This document shows positions 54,502 through 63,889 of a DNA stretch of 64,000 nt, piece after piece; the stretch's first letter is position 1, and each line of letters opens with the position of its first letter. Both the position numbers and the translations under genes were made by a program. The notes under the pieces were generated by a model. That model was not told the origin of the DNA. It made no database searches and saw only the letters and a program-made list of their open reading frames with translations. The DNA lies in the NCBI GenBank assembly GCA_038207565.1, contig JBBQZQ010000009.1:1-64000 (forward strand), read 5' to 3'. The DNA is from JALZAI01 sp038207565. Lineage in GTDB: Bacteria > Actinomycetota > Actinomycetes > Mycobacteriales > Jatrophihabitantaceae.

Positions 54502-56484
54502 CTAACCGACCGTTTGCGCCGCCGCCTCGGTGAACTGCGCAGAGTAAAGGTCGTAGTAGGCGCCGCGATTGTGCAACAGCTCGGTGTGCGTGCCCTGTTC
54601 GACGATGCGTCCGTGCTCCATGACCAGGATCAGGTCGGCGTCGCGGATCGTCGAGAGCCGGTGTGCGACCACGAAGCTGGTGCGGTTCGCCCGCAGCGCG
54701 GCGGTCGCGTGCTGGACGAGCAGCTCGGTACGGGTGTCGACCGCGCTCGTCGCCTCGTCCAGGATCAGCAGTGCCGGGTCGGCGAGGAACGCACGAGCGA
54801 TCGTGATCAGCTGTCGCTGCCCGGCACTGACATTGCCGCTGGCCTCGTCCAGCACGGTGTCGTAGCCGTCGGGAAGTGTCTGCACAAAGCGGTGCACGAA
54901 CGCGGCCGTCGCGGCCTCGAGGATCTGCTCGTCGCTGGCGTCCGGGCGGCCGTAGGCGATGTTGTCCCAGATGGTCCCGCCGAAGAGCCACGTGTCCTGC
55001 AGCACCATGCCGATGCTGCCCCGCAACCGATCACGCTGCATCGCGGTGATGTCGACGCCGTCCAGCGTGATGCGCCCCGAGTCCAGCTCGTAGAAACGCA
55101 TGATCAGGTTGACCAGGGTGGTCTTGCCGGCGCCCGTCGGACCGACGATCGCGACGGTGTGCCCAGGCTCGGCGACGAGCGAGAGATCGTCGATGAGCGA
55201 GACGTCGGCCCGGTACCGGAACCCTACGTGCTCGAATTCCACCCGCCCGACCCGTTTGCGCGGCGCAACTGGGTCGAGCGGATCGGGCGTTTGGTCGGGG
55301 GCATCGAGCAGGTCGAACACGCGCTCGGCCGACGCCACACCGGACTGGAGCAGGTTCGCCATCGAGGCCAGCTGGGTGAGCGGTTGGGTGAACTGCCGCG
55401 AGTACTGGATGAACGCCTGCACGTCGCCGAGGGACATGCTGCCCGATGCCACGCGCAGGCCGCCGACGACCGCGATCGCGACGTAGTTCAGGTTTCCGAT
55501 GAACATCATCGTCGGCATGATGATGCCGCTGATGAACTGGGCGCCGAAGCCGGCCTGGAACAATTCCTCGTTGGTCGCTTCGAAGCGTTCCTCGACGTCG
55601 AGCCGGCGGCCGAACACCCGGACGAGCTCATGTCCCGAGAACGACTCCTCGATCTGCGCATTCAGCTGACCCGTGGCGCGCCACTGCGCGATGAACTTCC
55701 CCTGCGAGCGTTTGGCGATCGCCTTCGTCGCCAGGATCGAGACCGGCACCGTGACGAGCGCGATGAGTGCCAGCAGCGGCGAGATGATCACCATCATGGC
55801 AACGACGCCCACCACAGTCAGCAACGACGTGAGGAGCTGGCCGAGGGTCTGCTGCAGGCTCTGCGAGATGTTGTCGATGTCGTTGGTGACCCGGCTCAAC
55901 ATCTCCCCGCGCGGCTGCGCGTCGACATAGGGCAGCGGCAGGCGGTTCAGCTTGTCCTCGACGTCGGAACGCAATCTGTTGACGGTCTGCTGCACGACGT
56001 CGTTCAGCAGGTACCCCTGGAGCCACATCAGCACCGACGCGCCGAGATAGAGGACAAGCGCGAGCATCAGGACGTCGGCGAGAGCCGCGAAGTCGATTCC
56101 GGTACCCGGTACGGCATGTGAGCGCAGCAACACCTCACCCAGATTGTCGTTGCCCTCGGCGCGCGCCCGCTGGGCCGCCTGCTCCAGCGTCGTGCCCGAC
56201 GGCAGGTTCTTGCCCAGCACCCCATTGAAGATCACGTCGGTTGCGCGTCCGAGCAGCCGCGGCCCGATCACCGACAAGACCACGCTGCCCACGCTCAACA
56301 GCAGGACCATGATCACCTGCAGCCGGGCCGGGCTCAGGCGGGTGATCAGCCGGCGTGCCGAAGGCCCGAAGGTCATCGCCTTCTCGGTCGGCATCGCCGC
56401 GCCCATCCACGGCGGACCCCCACCGCGACGGGCTGCGCCGCCCACGTCCGCAAGACGCTGCGGCACGACCTTTGCGTCACTCAA
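54502..56484 (-). CDS. ABC exporter half, consensus Walker site (MdlB-type partner)
   Basis: The 660-residue product has a six-helix exporter membrane domain (about residues 60-345) and an ATPase domain: Walker A GPTGAGKTT, Q-loop LQDTWLFGG, Walker B LILDEATSAVD, H-loop AHRLST. Its signature is VSAGQ instead of LSGGQ. Combined with the other half, whose H-loop is changed, this gives one complete and one degenerate ATP site. TTG 56484 overlaps the stop of the first gene (TTGA); ATG codons 26 and 31 are later choices. A hairpin follows the stop. Confidence 0.9.
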   Translation of the reverse strand: MSDAKVVPQRLADVGGAARRGGGPPWMGAAMPTEKAMTFGPSARRLITRLSPARLQVIMVLLLSVGSVVLSVIGPRLLGRATDVIFNGVLGKNLPSGTTLEQAAQRARAEGNDNLGEVLLRSHAVPGTGIDFAALADVLMLALVLYLGASVLMWLQGYLLNDVVQQTVNRLRSDVEDKLNRLPLPYVDAQPRGEMLSRVTNDIDNISQSLQQTLGQLLTSLLTVVGVVAMMVIISPLLALIALVTVPVSILATKAIAKRSQGKFIAQWRATGQLNAQIEESFSGHELVRVFGRRLDVEERFEATNEELFQAGFGAQFISGIIMPTMMFIGNLNYVAIAVVGGLRVASGSMSLGDVQAFIQYSRQFTQPLTQLASMANLLQSGVASAERVFDLLDAPDQTPDPLDPVAPRKRVGRVEFEHVGFRYRADVSLIDDLSLVAEPGHTVAIVGPTGAGKTTLVNLIMRFYELDSGRITLDGVDITAMQRDRLRGSIGMVLQDTWLFGGTIWDNIAYGRPDASDEQILEAATAAFVHRFVQTLPDGYDTVLDEASGNVSAGQRQLITIARAFLADPALLILDEATSAVDTRTELLVQHATAALRANRTSFVVAHRLSTIRDADLILVMEHGRIVEQGTHTELLHNRGAYYDLYSAQFTEAAAQTVG

Positions 56485-58211
56485 GCTGCCTCCACAGCTA
56501 GCTGAGACTCGACGATTTCGACGTAGGTCGGACACGTCTGCAGCAGCTCGTCGTGGCTGCCGACGCCGACTACCCGCCCCGCCTCGAGCACCACGATCTG
56601 GTCGGCGTCGACGATTGTGGAGATGCGCGAGGCGACGACGAGGACGGCGGCCTCGCTGGTGACCGGACGCAACGCGGCTCGCAGTCGCGCATCCGTGCCT
56701 AGATCGAGCGCTGAGAACGACTCGTCGAACAGATAGATCTCGGGACGGTGCACCAGCGCCCGGGCGATCGCAAGCCGCTGTCGCTGACCGCCGGACACGC
56801 TCGATCCGCCCTGCGCAATGGGCGAGTCGAGACCCAGCGGCATGGCCGCGACAAAATCGCGCGCCTGCGCGACAGTCAGCGCCTCCCACAGCTCGTCGTC
56901 GCTCGCGTCGGGGTTGCCGTAGCGCAGGTTGCTGGCGATCGTCCCGCTGAACAGGTAAGCCTGCTGTGGCACCAGGCCGATCAAGCGCGCCAACAGGTCC
57001 GGGTGGAGCCGGCGGACGTCGACTCCGTCGACCAGCACCGCGCCGGCGGTGGCGTCGAACAGCCGCGGGACGAGCGAGATCAGCGTGGACTTGCCCGATC
57101 CGGTGCTGCCGACGAAGGCGGTCGTGGTCCCCGGCTCGACCCGCACGTCGATGTCGCAGAGCACCGCCTCCGACGCCCCCGGGTACCGGAAGCCGACGTC
57201 GCGGAACTCGACCTGGGCTCGCACGCCGCTCGGCGCGACGGGGTCGCGCGGCGGCTGCACCGAGGTCTCGGTGTCGAGCACCTCCTGGATGCGCTCGGCG
57301 CACACCGCCGCGCGGGGGATCATCATGAGCATGAACGTTGCCATCATGACCGACATGAGGATCTGCGCCAGATAGGTCAGGAAGGCCGTCAGCGATCCGA
57401 TCGGCATGTGGCCGTCGTCCACCCGCGATGCGCCGAACCACAGCACCGCGACGCTGGAGATGTTGAGCACCAGCAGGACGGTCGGGAACAGCAACATCAT
57501 CAGTCGCCCGGCGCGGATACCGGTAGCGCTGAGGTCGTCGTTCGCGAGGGCGAAGCGGTCGGTCTCGCGCCGCTCGCGGACGAAGGCCCGGACGACACGG
57601 ATACCTGCGATCTGCTCGCGCAGCACCCGGTTCACCTCGTCGATGCGGGTCTGCATGGCGCGGAACTGGGGCACCAGGCGCCGCACGATGGCAGCGATGA
57701 GCAGGGCGAGCACCGGCACGCTCACGCCGAGCAGCCACGACAGGCCGAGGTCCTCGCGCAGCGCCATGATGATGCCGCCGACGCACATGATCGGCGCCCC
57801 GATCATCAGCGTGCAGGCCATCACGACCAGCATCTGCACCTGTTGGACGTCGTTGGTGTTGCGGGTGATCAATGACGGGGCGCCGAACTGGGCGACCTCG
57901 CGGGCACTGAAGCCGCCGACCCGGCTGAAGATCTCTGCACGCAGATCGCGTCCGAACGACATCGCCGTGCGGGCGCCGAAGTACACAGCGACCACCGATG
58001 TGCCGATCTGGACCAGACTGATCAGCAACATCCAGGCACCGATGCGCATGATGTAACCGGTGTCACCACGGGCGACGCCGTTGTCGATGATGTCGGCGTT
58101 CAGGCTCGGGAGGTACAGCGCGGCGAGCGTGCTGATCAGTTGCAGCCCTGCGACACAGCCGAGCCACCCGCGGTACGGGCGCAGGTGGTCGCGCAGGACC
58201 CGGATCAGCAC
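56481..58211 (-). CDS. ABC exporter half, degenerate H-loop (MdlA-type partner)
   Basis: The 576-residue product has the exporter membrane domain (about residues 15-300) and an ATPase domain: Walker A GSTGSGKST, Q-loop VPQQAYLFSG, signature VSGGQRQR, Walker B YLFDESFSALD. The H-loop histidine is replaced by serine (VVASRISTI). It is the first gene of a two-gene heterodimeric multidrug or lipid exporter. Substrate unknown. GTG 58211 is the start. A HAD phosphatase gene lies upstream on the same strand, 49 bp away. Confidence 0.9.
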   Translation of the reverse strand: MLIRVLRDHLRPYRGWLGCVAGLQLISTLAALYLPSLNADIIDNGVARGDTGYIMRIGAWMLLISLVQIGTSVVAVYFGARTAMSFGRDLRAEIFSRVGGFSAREVAQFGAPSLITRNTNDVQQVQMLVVMACTLMIGAPIMCVGGIIMALREDLGLSWLLGVSVPVLALLIAAIVRRLVPQFRAMQTRIDEVNRVLREQIAGIRVVRAFVRERRETDRFALANDDLSATGIRAGRLMMLLFPTVLLVLNISSVAVLWFGASRVDDGHMPIGSLTAFLTYLAQILMSVMMATFMLMMIPRAAVCAERIQEVLDTETSVQPPRDPVAPSGVRAQVEFRDVGFRYPGASEAVLCDIDVRVEPGTTTAFVGSTGSGKSTLISLVPRLFDATAGAVLVDGVDVRRLHPDLLARLIGLVPQQAYLFSGTIASNLRYGNPDASDDELWEALTVAQARDFVAAMPLGLDSPIAQGGSSVSGGQRQRLAIARALVHRPEIYLFDESFSALDLGTDARLRAALRPVTSEAAVLVVASRISTIVDADQIVVLEAGRVVGVGSHDELLQTCPTYVEIVESQLAVEAA

Positions 58212-58260
58212 GCCCCCCAGAATGCCTCACCCTGCTGACACATTTGCGCGCAGTTCGCTG

Positions 58261-58968
58261 TCAGCTGCGGCGATGCCAGGCATCCACGTGACCGAGGACG
58301 TCGGCCAGGCGCTCGACCACAGCGTCCGGTTCGCCGATCAGGGGGCCGACCTGGCTGGCTGGGATGTCGCTGTGCGGGATCAGGATCGCGCGCATGCCCA
58401 CCGCCTTGGCGCCGTGGATGTCATCAAAGATGCGATCGCCGACGAACACCGCACGGGACGGGTCTTCGACGCCGACCGCGTCGAGAACGGCGCGAAATGC
58501 CTGCGGATGTGGTTTGGTCCAGGCGATGTCGGACGTGTAAACGGCGCCGTCGATGAGGTGGGCGATCCCGTCGCGGGCGAAGATGCGTTCGTGCTCGGTG
58601 CGCGGCCAGATCGTGTTCGACAGGACACCGATCCGGATACCGCGCTCGCGCAGCCCTTCGAACAGCGGCGGGACGTCGGGGTCGAGGAACGTGTGCGGTT
58701 CCCACCACTCATGGAATGCCCGCAGCATCCCCGCGGTGTGCTCGACGCCAGCAGAGGCGAATATTTCGGCCAGCGTTGCGCTGCGATGCTCGTCGCGGCT
58801 GCGGACCCACACCGCCTGCTCGGCCTCGAGCAGGCGATGGGCGAGGTCGTCGTCGCCGACGGCTGCAAGCCACGCCTGCACCGCGTCCACCGTGTGCCAG
58901 GGAGTGAGCGTGCCACCCCAGTCGAAGATGACCGCGTCGATGGTGTCCACAACCGACAGTTTGCCCAC
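58261..58968 (-). CDS. HAD family hydrolase
   Basis: The 235-residue product is a haloacid-dehalogenase-fold phosphatase: motif I FDWGGTLTPW (DxGGT type, nucleophile Asp), motif II SNT, motif III lysine in TKPHPQAF and motif IV GDRIFDDIHGAK. The cap is C1 type. Substrate unknown; phosphoglycolate phosphatase-like members are nearest. GTG 58968 is the start. A 15-bp minisatellite lies in its promoter region. Confidence 0.88.
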   Translation of the reverse strand: MGKLSVVDTIDAVIFDWGGTLTPWHTVDAVQAWLAAVGDDDLAHRLLEAEQAVWVRSRDEHRSATLAEIFASAGVEHTAGMLRAFHEWWEPHTFLDPDVPPLFEGLRERGIRIGVLSNTIWPRTEHERIFARDGIAHLIDGAVYTSDIAWTKPHPQAFRAVLDAVGVEDPSRAVFVGDRIFDDIHGAKAVGMRAILIPHSDIPASQVGPLIGEPDAVVERLADVLGHVDAWHRRS

Positions 58969-58997
58969 GAGGTCCGACGCCGGCGCCGGAACACAGG

Positions 58998-59080
58998 TCG
59001 GAACACACAGAGTCAGAACAGACAGAACTCGGAACAGACAGAGTCGGAACAGACAGAGTCAGAACAGACAGAGTCAGAAC
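58998..59080 (-). repeat. 15-bp tandem repeat across the DUF4081 acetyltransferase stop
   Basis: Units of about 15 bp (gtcagaacagacaga and variants with gtcgg or cacaca) begin at 58998, 59013, 59028 (16 bp), 59044, 59059 and 59074 (partial). Read on the minus strand they are TTCTGACTCTGTCTG. The first one in gene direction holds the TGA (59074-59076) of the acetyltransferase; later copies have TGA or CGA there. The array fills most of the interval to the HAD gene. Confidence 0.93.
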
Positions 59081-59943
59081 AGCACGGTGGCAAGTGTGGC
59101 GACCTGCCGCATGCCGAGCCGGTCGTACACGCGGCGCGCGGCCAGGTTGTACTCGTTGACGTAAAGGCTGGCGCTGGGTGCGAGCGTGAGGGCGTGCTCG
59201 AGTACCGATGCCAGCGCGGCGGTGCCGATGCCCCGGCCCCGCAGGTTCGGACGCACCCAGACGCCCTGCACCTGGCAGGTGTGCGCCGACACTGCGCCGA
59301 TGTCGGCCTTGAACACGACGTTGCCCTGGGCGTCGAAGACCGCGAACGCCCGGCCGGCATCGATGAGCCCGCTGACTCGACGGCGGTAGGCGGCCGGGCT
59401 GACTGTCGCGAGCGGGGACACCCCGAGCTCCTCGGTGAACATGGAAATGGCGGCCGGCAGGTACTGGTCGATCTCGTCGACGCGGACGGCACGCGCGTCG
59501 GGATCACCCTGCACGGCAGGCCCCTCCGGGCCGATTGTCAGCAGGGGCTGGTCGTCACGCACGGAACGCGGCGGGCCCCACGTCGGTTCGAGCACATGCC
59601 ACATGGCGCGCACGGCCTCGGACCGGCCCACGACGGAGGTGCAGACGCGACGCTGCCGCGCGACGGACCCCGCGAGCTCGGCCCACGCCGACTCCTCGCC
59701 ACCCACCGGGAGCAGGTTGCCGCCATGGAACACGGCCGCGTGCAGTCCGTGGGCATCGCACAGTCCGAAGGTCGCTCCGCCGAGGCGTCCGACGGCGAGG
59801 GAAGGGATCGCCCGCAGCCGCCCGGCGAGAACGGCGTTGACGTGCGGGTCGGTATCGATGAGGGTGCGCAGTCCGCCCAGATGACGGTCGTCGAGCTGCA
59901 GGACCTGCGCCGGTCGCCGGCGCGCAGCGTCCAGCGTGGTCAC
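59074..59943 (-). CDS. DUF4081-GNAT acetyltransferase (Rv2867c-like)
   Basis: The 289-residue product has an N-terminal DUF4081 region (VLQLDDRHLGGLRTLIDTDPHVNAVLAGR in pieces) and a C-terminal GNAT domain with GVWVRPNLRGRGIGTAALASVLEHAL as the CoA site and YVNEYNLAARRVYDRLGM. It sits near ispG and rip1 as Rv2867c does. Substrate unknown. GTG 59943. The stop is inside a 15-bp tandem repeat, so the last residues (ATVLF) border variable DNA. Confidence 0.9.
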   Translation of the reverse strand: MTTLDAARRRPAQVLQLDDRHLGGLRTLIDTDPHVNAVLAGRLRAIPSLAVGRLGGATFGLCDAHGLHAAVFHGGNLLPVGGEESAWAELAGSVARQRRVCTSVVGRSEAVRAMWHVLEPTWGPPRSVRDDQPLLTIGPEGPAVQGDPDARAVRVDEIDQYLPAAISMFTEELGVSPLATVSPAAYRRRVSGLIDAGRAFAVFDAQGNVVFKADIGAVSAHTCQVQGVWVRPNLRGRGIGTAALASVLEHALTLAPSASLYVNEYNLAARRVYDRLGMRQVATLATVLF

Positions 59944-60016
59944 CTCGGCAACGGTACCCGCGCAACGTCAGGGAAAACCCGGCCCGCTACCGGGCGCCGG
60001 CACACGCGCGGCTGGG

Positions 60017-60223
60017 TCAACGGCCACGCCCGGTCTCCTGCTGCAGCTCGTCGATGCGCTCGCTGGCCTCGGCCTTGGTCAGCTCGGCGGGGACCTCTTC
60101 GCCCGCTTCCTGGGCGAGGGTGTGCAAGTAGGACTGCTGCGGACCGGTCATCGGCTCGCCGCCGGTGACCCACTGGTCGGTGGGCCGCTCGGGCTTCGGT
60201 GTGACGTCGTCGGCGCTCGTCAT
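60017..60223 (-). CDS. DUF3072 family small protein
   Basis: The 68-residue product has the DUF3072 pattern EPMTGPQQSYLHTLAQEAGEEVPAELTKAEASERIDELQ (in pieces). Function is unknown. I start at ATG 60223; the frame is open upstream without similarity. It is divergent from the YbhN-like gene. Confidence 0.85.
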   Translation of the reverse strand: MTSADDVTPKPERPTDQWVTGGEPMTGPQQSYLHTLAQEAGEEVPAELTKAEASERIDELQQETGRGR

Positions 60224-60365
60224 AGCTGCTCTTTTATCGAATGTGTGTACGACGCAACCGTACCCGGCCGTGACGCGGACCAACCCGGCACGGGGCAAGC
60301 ACCACCCGCGGATCTAGGGGATTCTCCCGACAGACATCCGGGCTGCGGGCTGCCATCGTGGGTCC

Positions 60366-61337
60366 GTGGCGATGCACACGCTCGAGCGCACGCTGCCGGA
60401 GGCTCCCCCGAGCACCCGGCCGCCGGCGCACTCCGCTGCGCTGCTCAGCGGGGTGTTGCTGCTTGGCTGTGCCGGCGTCCTCCTCGTTGAGCTGCGCGAC
60501 GTGTCCTTCGGGCAGCTCTTCGGCGACGTCCGGGTGGGCTGGCTGTTGCTCGCAGTGGCGGCGTTCGTGGTGTCGCTCGGTGCTGCCGCTCACAATCTCT
60601 CCGCCTTCGCGCCGGTTCGGCTGCGCGCGGTCGACAACATGCGGGCCCAGCTCGCAGTCGGCGCCCTTCGCATCGTCGCGCCGTCGGCCGTCAGCACACC
60701 TGCGATCGGCGCCCGCTACCTCACCCTCAGCGGGTTGGCGCTCGCCGAGTCGCTCACCGTCGTCGCCACGTCCCAGGCTGCGCAGCTGATCATGACCGTC
60801 GTGGTCGTCGCCGCGATCGCAGGCGCCGGCTCGTCCGCCTTCCCCCTGCCGGACGCGCGCACCACCGCGCTGATCGCCGCCGGAACCGCCGTCCTGCTCA
60901 CGACCGCGATCGTGGTGGGCCGCCGCTCAGCGGCCGTCCACCGTGCGCTGGGCGCTTCGGCCGACGCCGGACGCACCGTTGCCGCTCATCTGCGCGAGCG
61001 CCCGATGCGGGTGCTGACCGGGCTGGGCGCGTCGGCGGGGCTCACCCTGGCGCATGTGACCGCATTCGCCTGCTGCGTCCAGGCGGCGGGCGGCGACGCC
61101 AGCCTGCTGGCACTCGCCGCCGTCTACCTGGGTGCCGCGACTGCCGGTTCGCTGATCCCCACACCGGGCGGCGTGGGTGCCGTCGAGGCTGCGTTGGTGT
61201 CCGGGCTGGTCGCGGCGGGCCTGCCGGTGGCGACGGCCACCGCGGCCGCCCTGCTCACCCGGCTGGTCACGGTGTGGGTGCCGGCGCTGCCCGGATGGTG
61301 GGCGCTGCGCTCCCTGCGCCGCGACGGCCTGCTCTGA
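60366..61337 (+). CDS. lysylphosphatidylglycerol synthase-like membrane protein (YbhN/UPF0104)
   Basis: The 323-residue product has about eight membrane helices and the family motif LIPTPGGVGAVEAALVSGL with TAAALLTRLVTVW near the end. This is the flippase-like membrane domain without the C-terminal aminoacyl-transferase part, so it is not a lysyl-PG synthase itself. GTG 60366 is the start. It is convergent with ispG, 27 bp apart. Confidence 0.85.
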   Translation: MAMHTLERTLPEAPPSTRPPAHSAALLSGVLLLGCAGVLLVELRDVSFGQLFGDVRVGWLLLAVAAFVVSLGAAAHNLSAFAPVRLRAVDNMRAQLAVGALRIVAPSAVSTPAIGARYLTLSGLALAESLTVVATSQAAQLIMTVVVVAAIAGAGSSAFPLPDARTTALIAAGTAVLLTTAIVVGRRSAAVHRALGASADAGRTVAAHLRERPMRVLTGLGASAGLTLAHVTAFACCVQAAGGDASLLALAAVYLGAATAGSLIPTPGGVGAVEAALVSGLVAAGLPVATATAAALLTRLVTVWVPALPGWWALRSLRRDGLL

Positions 61338-61364
61338 CGGCGGCCGGTGCGGCTTCGAACGAGC

Positions 61365-62528
61365 TCAGGCGATCGAGACGGTGGGTTCGCCGGACGGCAT
61401 CCCGGCGTCGCCCATCTCTTCGGCCATCCGCAGCGCCTCTTCGATGAGGGTTTCCACGATCTGCGATTCCGGGACGGTCTTGATGACCTCGCCGCGCACG
61501 AAAATCTGACCTTTCCCGTTGCCCGACGCGACGCCGAGATCGGCCTCGCGCGCCTCCCCCGGGCCGTTCACGACGCAGCCCATGACCGCGACGCGCAGTG
61601 GCACCTCGATGCCCTCGAGCCCGGCGGTCACCTTGTCGGCGAGGGTGTACACGTCCACCTGCGCGCGTCCACACGACGGGCAGGAAACAATCTCCAGGCG
61701 GCGCTGGCGCAGGTTGAGCGACTCGAGGATGGCGAGGCCCACCTTGACTTCTTCGACCGGCGGGGCGGACAGCGAGACCCGGATGGTGTCGCCGATCCCA
61801 CGCGAGAGCAGTGCTCCGAACGCGACGGAGGACTTGATGGTGCCCTGGAACGTCGGGCCGGCCTCGGTGACGCCGAGGTGCAACGGGTAGTCGCACTGCT
61901 CGGCGAGCTGCTCGTAGGCCTTGACCATGACGACGGGGTCATTGTGTTTGACCGAGATCTTGAATTCGCGGAACCCGTGCTCCTCGAACAGCGACGCCTC
62001 CCAGAGGGCGGATTCGACGAGCGCCTCGGGTGTGGCCTTTCCATACTTCTGCAGCAGCCGCTTGTCCAGGGACCCGGCGTTCACCCCGATGCGCAGCGAG
62101 ACACCGGCATCGGCCGCAGCCCGGGCGATCTCGCCGACCTTGTCGTCGAAGGCCTTGATGTTGCCGGGGTTCACCCGGACCGCGGCGCAGCCCGCGTCGA
62201 TGGCCGCGAACACGTACTTCGGCTGGAAGTGGATGTCCGCGATCACCGGGATCTGCGACTTCGTGGCGATGGCCGGCAATGCTTCGGCGTCGTCGGCGGA
62301 CGGGACCGCCACGCGCACGATGTCGCAGCCGGTCGCAGTGAGCTCGGCGATCTGTTGCAGCGTGGCGTTGATGTCGGAAGTGAGCGTGGTGGTCATCGAC
62401 TGCACCGACACCTGCGCGTCCCCGCCGACGAACACGGAGCCCACCTTGATCTGACGGGTCGTCCTGCGGGGGGTGAGGACGGCAGGGGGCGGGGCGGGCA
62501 TTCCGAGCGAGACGGCCATGCGGCCCAT
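61365..62528 (-). CDS. ispG: 4-hydroxy-3-methylbut-2-enyl-diphosphate synthase IspG (GcpE)
   Basis: IspG is the [4Fe-4S] enzyme of the MEP pathway that makes HMBPP from MEcPP. The 387-residue product has the TIM-barrel half (VGGDAQVSVQSMTTT; RVNPGN; LHLGVTEAG) and the cluster half with SCPSCGR and MGCVVNGPGEA, giving three cysteines. ATG 62528 overlaps the rip1 stop (TAATG); ATG 62519 (MAVSLG) is the next start. With dxr upstream it forms the dxr-rip1-ispG block. Confidence 0.97.
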   Translation of the reverse strand: MGRMAVSLGMPAPPPAVLTPRRTTRQIKVGSVFVGGDAQVSVQSMTTTLTSDINATLQQIAELTATGCDIVRVAVPSADDAEALPAIATKSQIPVIADIHFQPKYVFAAIDAGCAAVRVNPGNIKAFDDKVGEIARAAADAGVSLRIGVNAGSLDKRLLQKYGKATPEALVESALWEASLFEEHGFREFKISVKHNDPVVMVKAYEQLAEQCDYPLHLGVTEAGPTFQGTIKSSVAFGALLSRGIGDTIRVSLSAPPVEEVKVGLAILESLNLRQRRLEIVSCPSCGRAQVDVYTLADKVTAGLEGIEVPLRVAVMGCVVNGPGEAREADLGVASGNGKGQIFVRGEVIKTVPESQIVETLIEEALRMAEEMGDAGMPSGEPTVSIA

Positions 62529-63862
62529 TATCCGCCGATGCTGATGGGGTTGACGATGTCGGCGTAGAGGGTGAGCAAGGTGACCAGGATCAGCACGGAT
62601 GCCACGCCGTACATGACGGGCAGCATCTGCGCGGTGTCCACGAAGATCTGTGGTCGGGTGCGGGGCAGGTCCGGATCGATGCGCCGGGCGCGCCGCTGGG
62701 CCAGCCGGGCCCGCCCGCGCTTGGCCGCCTCGACGATCGCCCCGGCAACGTGGCCGCCGTCCAGCGGCAGCAGCGGAAGCAGATTGAACAGGAACAGCAG
62801 CAGGTTCACGCTCGCGAGCAGCGAGATCAGCGTGTAGGTCTTGTCCTTGAGGGAGGCCTGGTGGCTGTCGGCGATCTGCCCGCCGATCCGCCCGATCCCC
62901 ACCACGCCGATGGCGCCCTGGGGGTCGCGCGTCTTGCCCTCGAAGACCGTCTGCCACAGGTTGTGCAGCTTCGCCGGGTAGCTGGCCAGGGCATGCACGC
63001 CCACGTTCAGCTGGCTGCCGATCTGGCCGGGCACGTCCAGGATCGATTTGGGCTGGTACACGACCTCGTTGGTCGGCGAGATGCCGAGGAACCCGGCTTC
63101 CTTGGTCCTGGTCGTGCTGTCGCCGACGTACTTCAGGTTGCGTACCGGCGTGATCGACAGCGCCACCGCACGTCCGTCACGCAGTACGACGACGTCGAGC
63201 GTCTTGCCGGCCGAGGGTTCGACGAGCGAGACGAGCTGGTCCCAGGTAGTGATCTTGGCTCCGTCGACGGACTGAATCCGGTCGCCGGTCGCCAGGCCGG
63301 CGAGCGCTGCCGGCGAGTTGGCCTTGCTGCAGTCGCTCGCCCTGGCGGCGGGGGCCGTGGCGGGGACGACACACTTGGACACGACGGACACAGTGGTCGA
63401 CGCCTGTCGTCCCGGCAGGCCCATGGACAGCAGCAGGATCACGGTCAGGACCAGGTAGATGACCAGGTTCATGCTGGGTCCACCGAGCATGACGATCATC
63501 TTCTTGCCGGGCGTGAGCCGGTAGAACTGGCGCGCCTCGTCGGCAGGGACGACCTCGGCGCGGCTGACCGAGCGGAACTCCTCGATCGCGGTGACCATCC
63601 GGCGCGGCCAGCGCGAGCTCTTGCCGTCGGCGCGCGGCGGAACCATGCCGATCATCCGGATATAACCGCCCAGCGGGACGCTCTTGATGCCGTATTCGGT
63701 GTCGCCGCGCTTGCGGGACCAGATCGTCGGACCGAAGCCCACCATGTACTGGGTGACCTTCACGCCGAAATTCTTGGCCGGCACCATGTGCCCGACCTCG
63801 TGGAGAGCGATCGACAGCAGCAGGCCGACGGCGAAGATGATGACGCCCAACGCGTAGAGCAT
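62528..63862 (-). CDS. rip1: site-2 zinc metalloprotease Rip1/RseP
   Basis: A membrane-embedded M50 protease that cuts anti-sigma factors in regulated intramembrane proteolysis. The 444-residue product has the zinc motif HEVGH near residue 21, a membrane segment, a PDZ-like domain (NSPAALAGLATGDRIQSVDG) and the second active-site motif LLPLDGGHVAG. ATG 63862 (MLYALGVIIFAVG) has GGAGGG upstream; an in-frame start eight codons earlier also exists. Overlaps the ispG start. It corresponds to Rv2869c. Confidence 0.94.
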   Translation of the reverse strand: MLYALGVIIFAVGLLLSIALHEVGHMVPAKNFGVKVTQYMVGFGPTIWSRKRGDTEYGIKSVPLGGYIRMIGMVPPRADGKSSRWPRRMVTAIEEFRSVSRAEVVPADEARQFYRLTPGKKMIVMLGGPSMNLVIYLVLTVILLLSMGLPGRQASTTVSVVSKCVVPATAPAARASDCSKANSPAALAGLATGDRIQSVDGAKITTWDQLVSLVEPSAGKTLDVVVLRDGRAVALSITPVRNLKYVGDSTTRTKEAGFLGISPTNEVVYQPKSILDVPGQIGSQLNVGVHALASYPAKLHNLWQTVFEGKTRDPQGAIGVVGIGRIGGQIADSHQASLKDKTYTLISLLASVNLLLFLFNLLPLLPLDGGHVAGAIVEAAKRGRARLAQRRARRIDPDLPRTRPQIFVDTAQMLPVMYGVASVLILVTLLTLYADIVNPISIGG

Positions 63863-63889
63863 GTGCGGCGTGGTCCCTCCGGTCACCGG

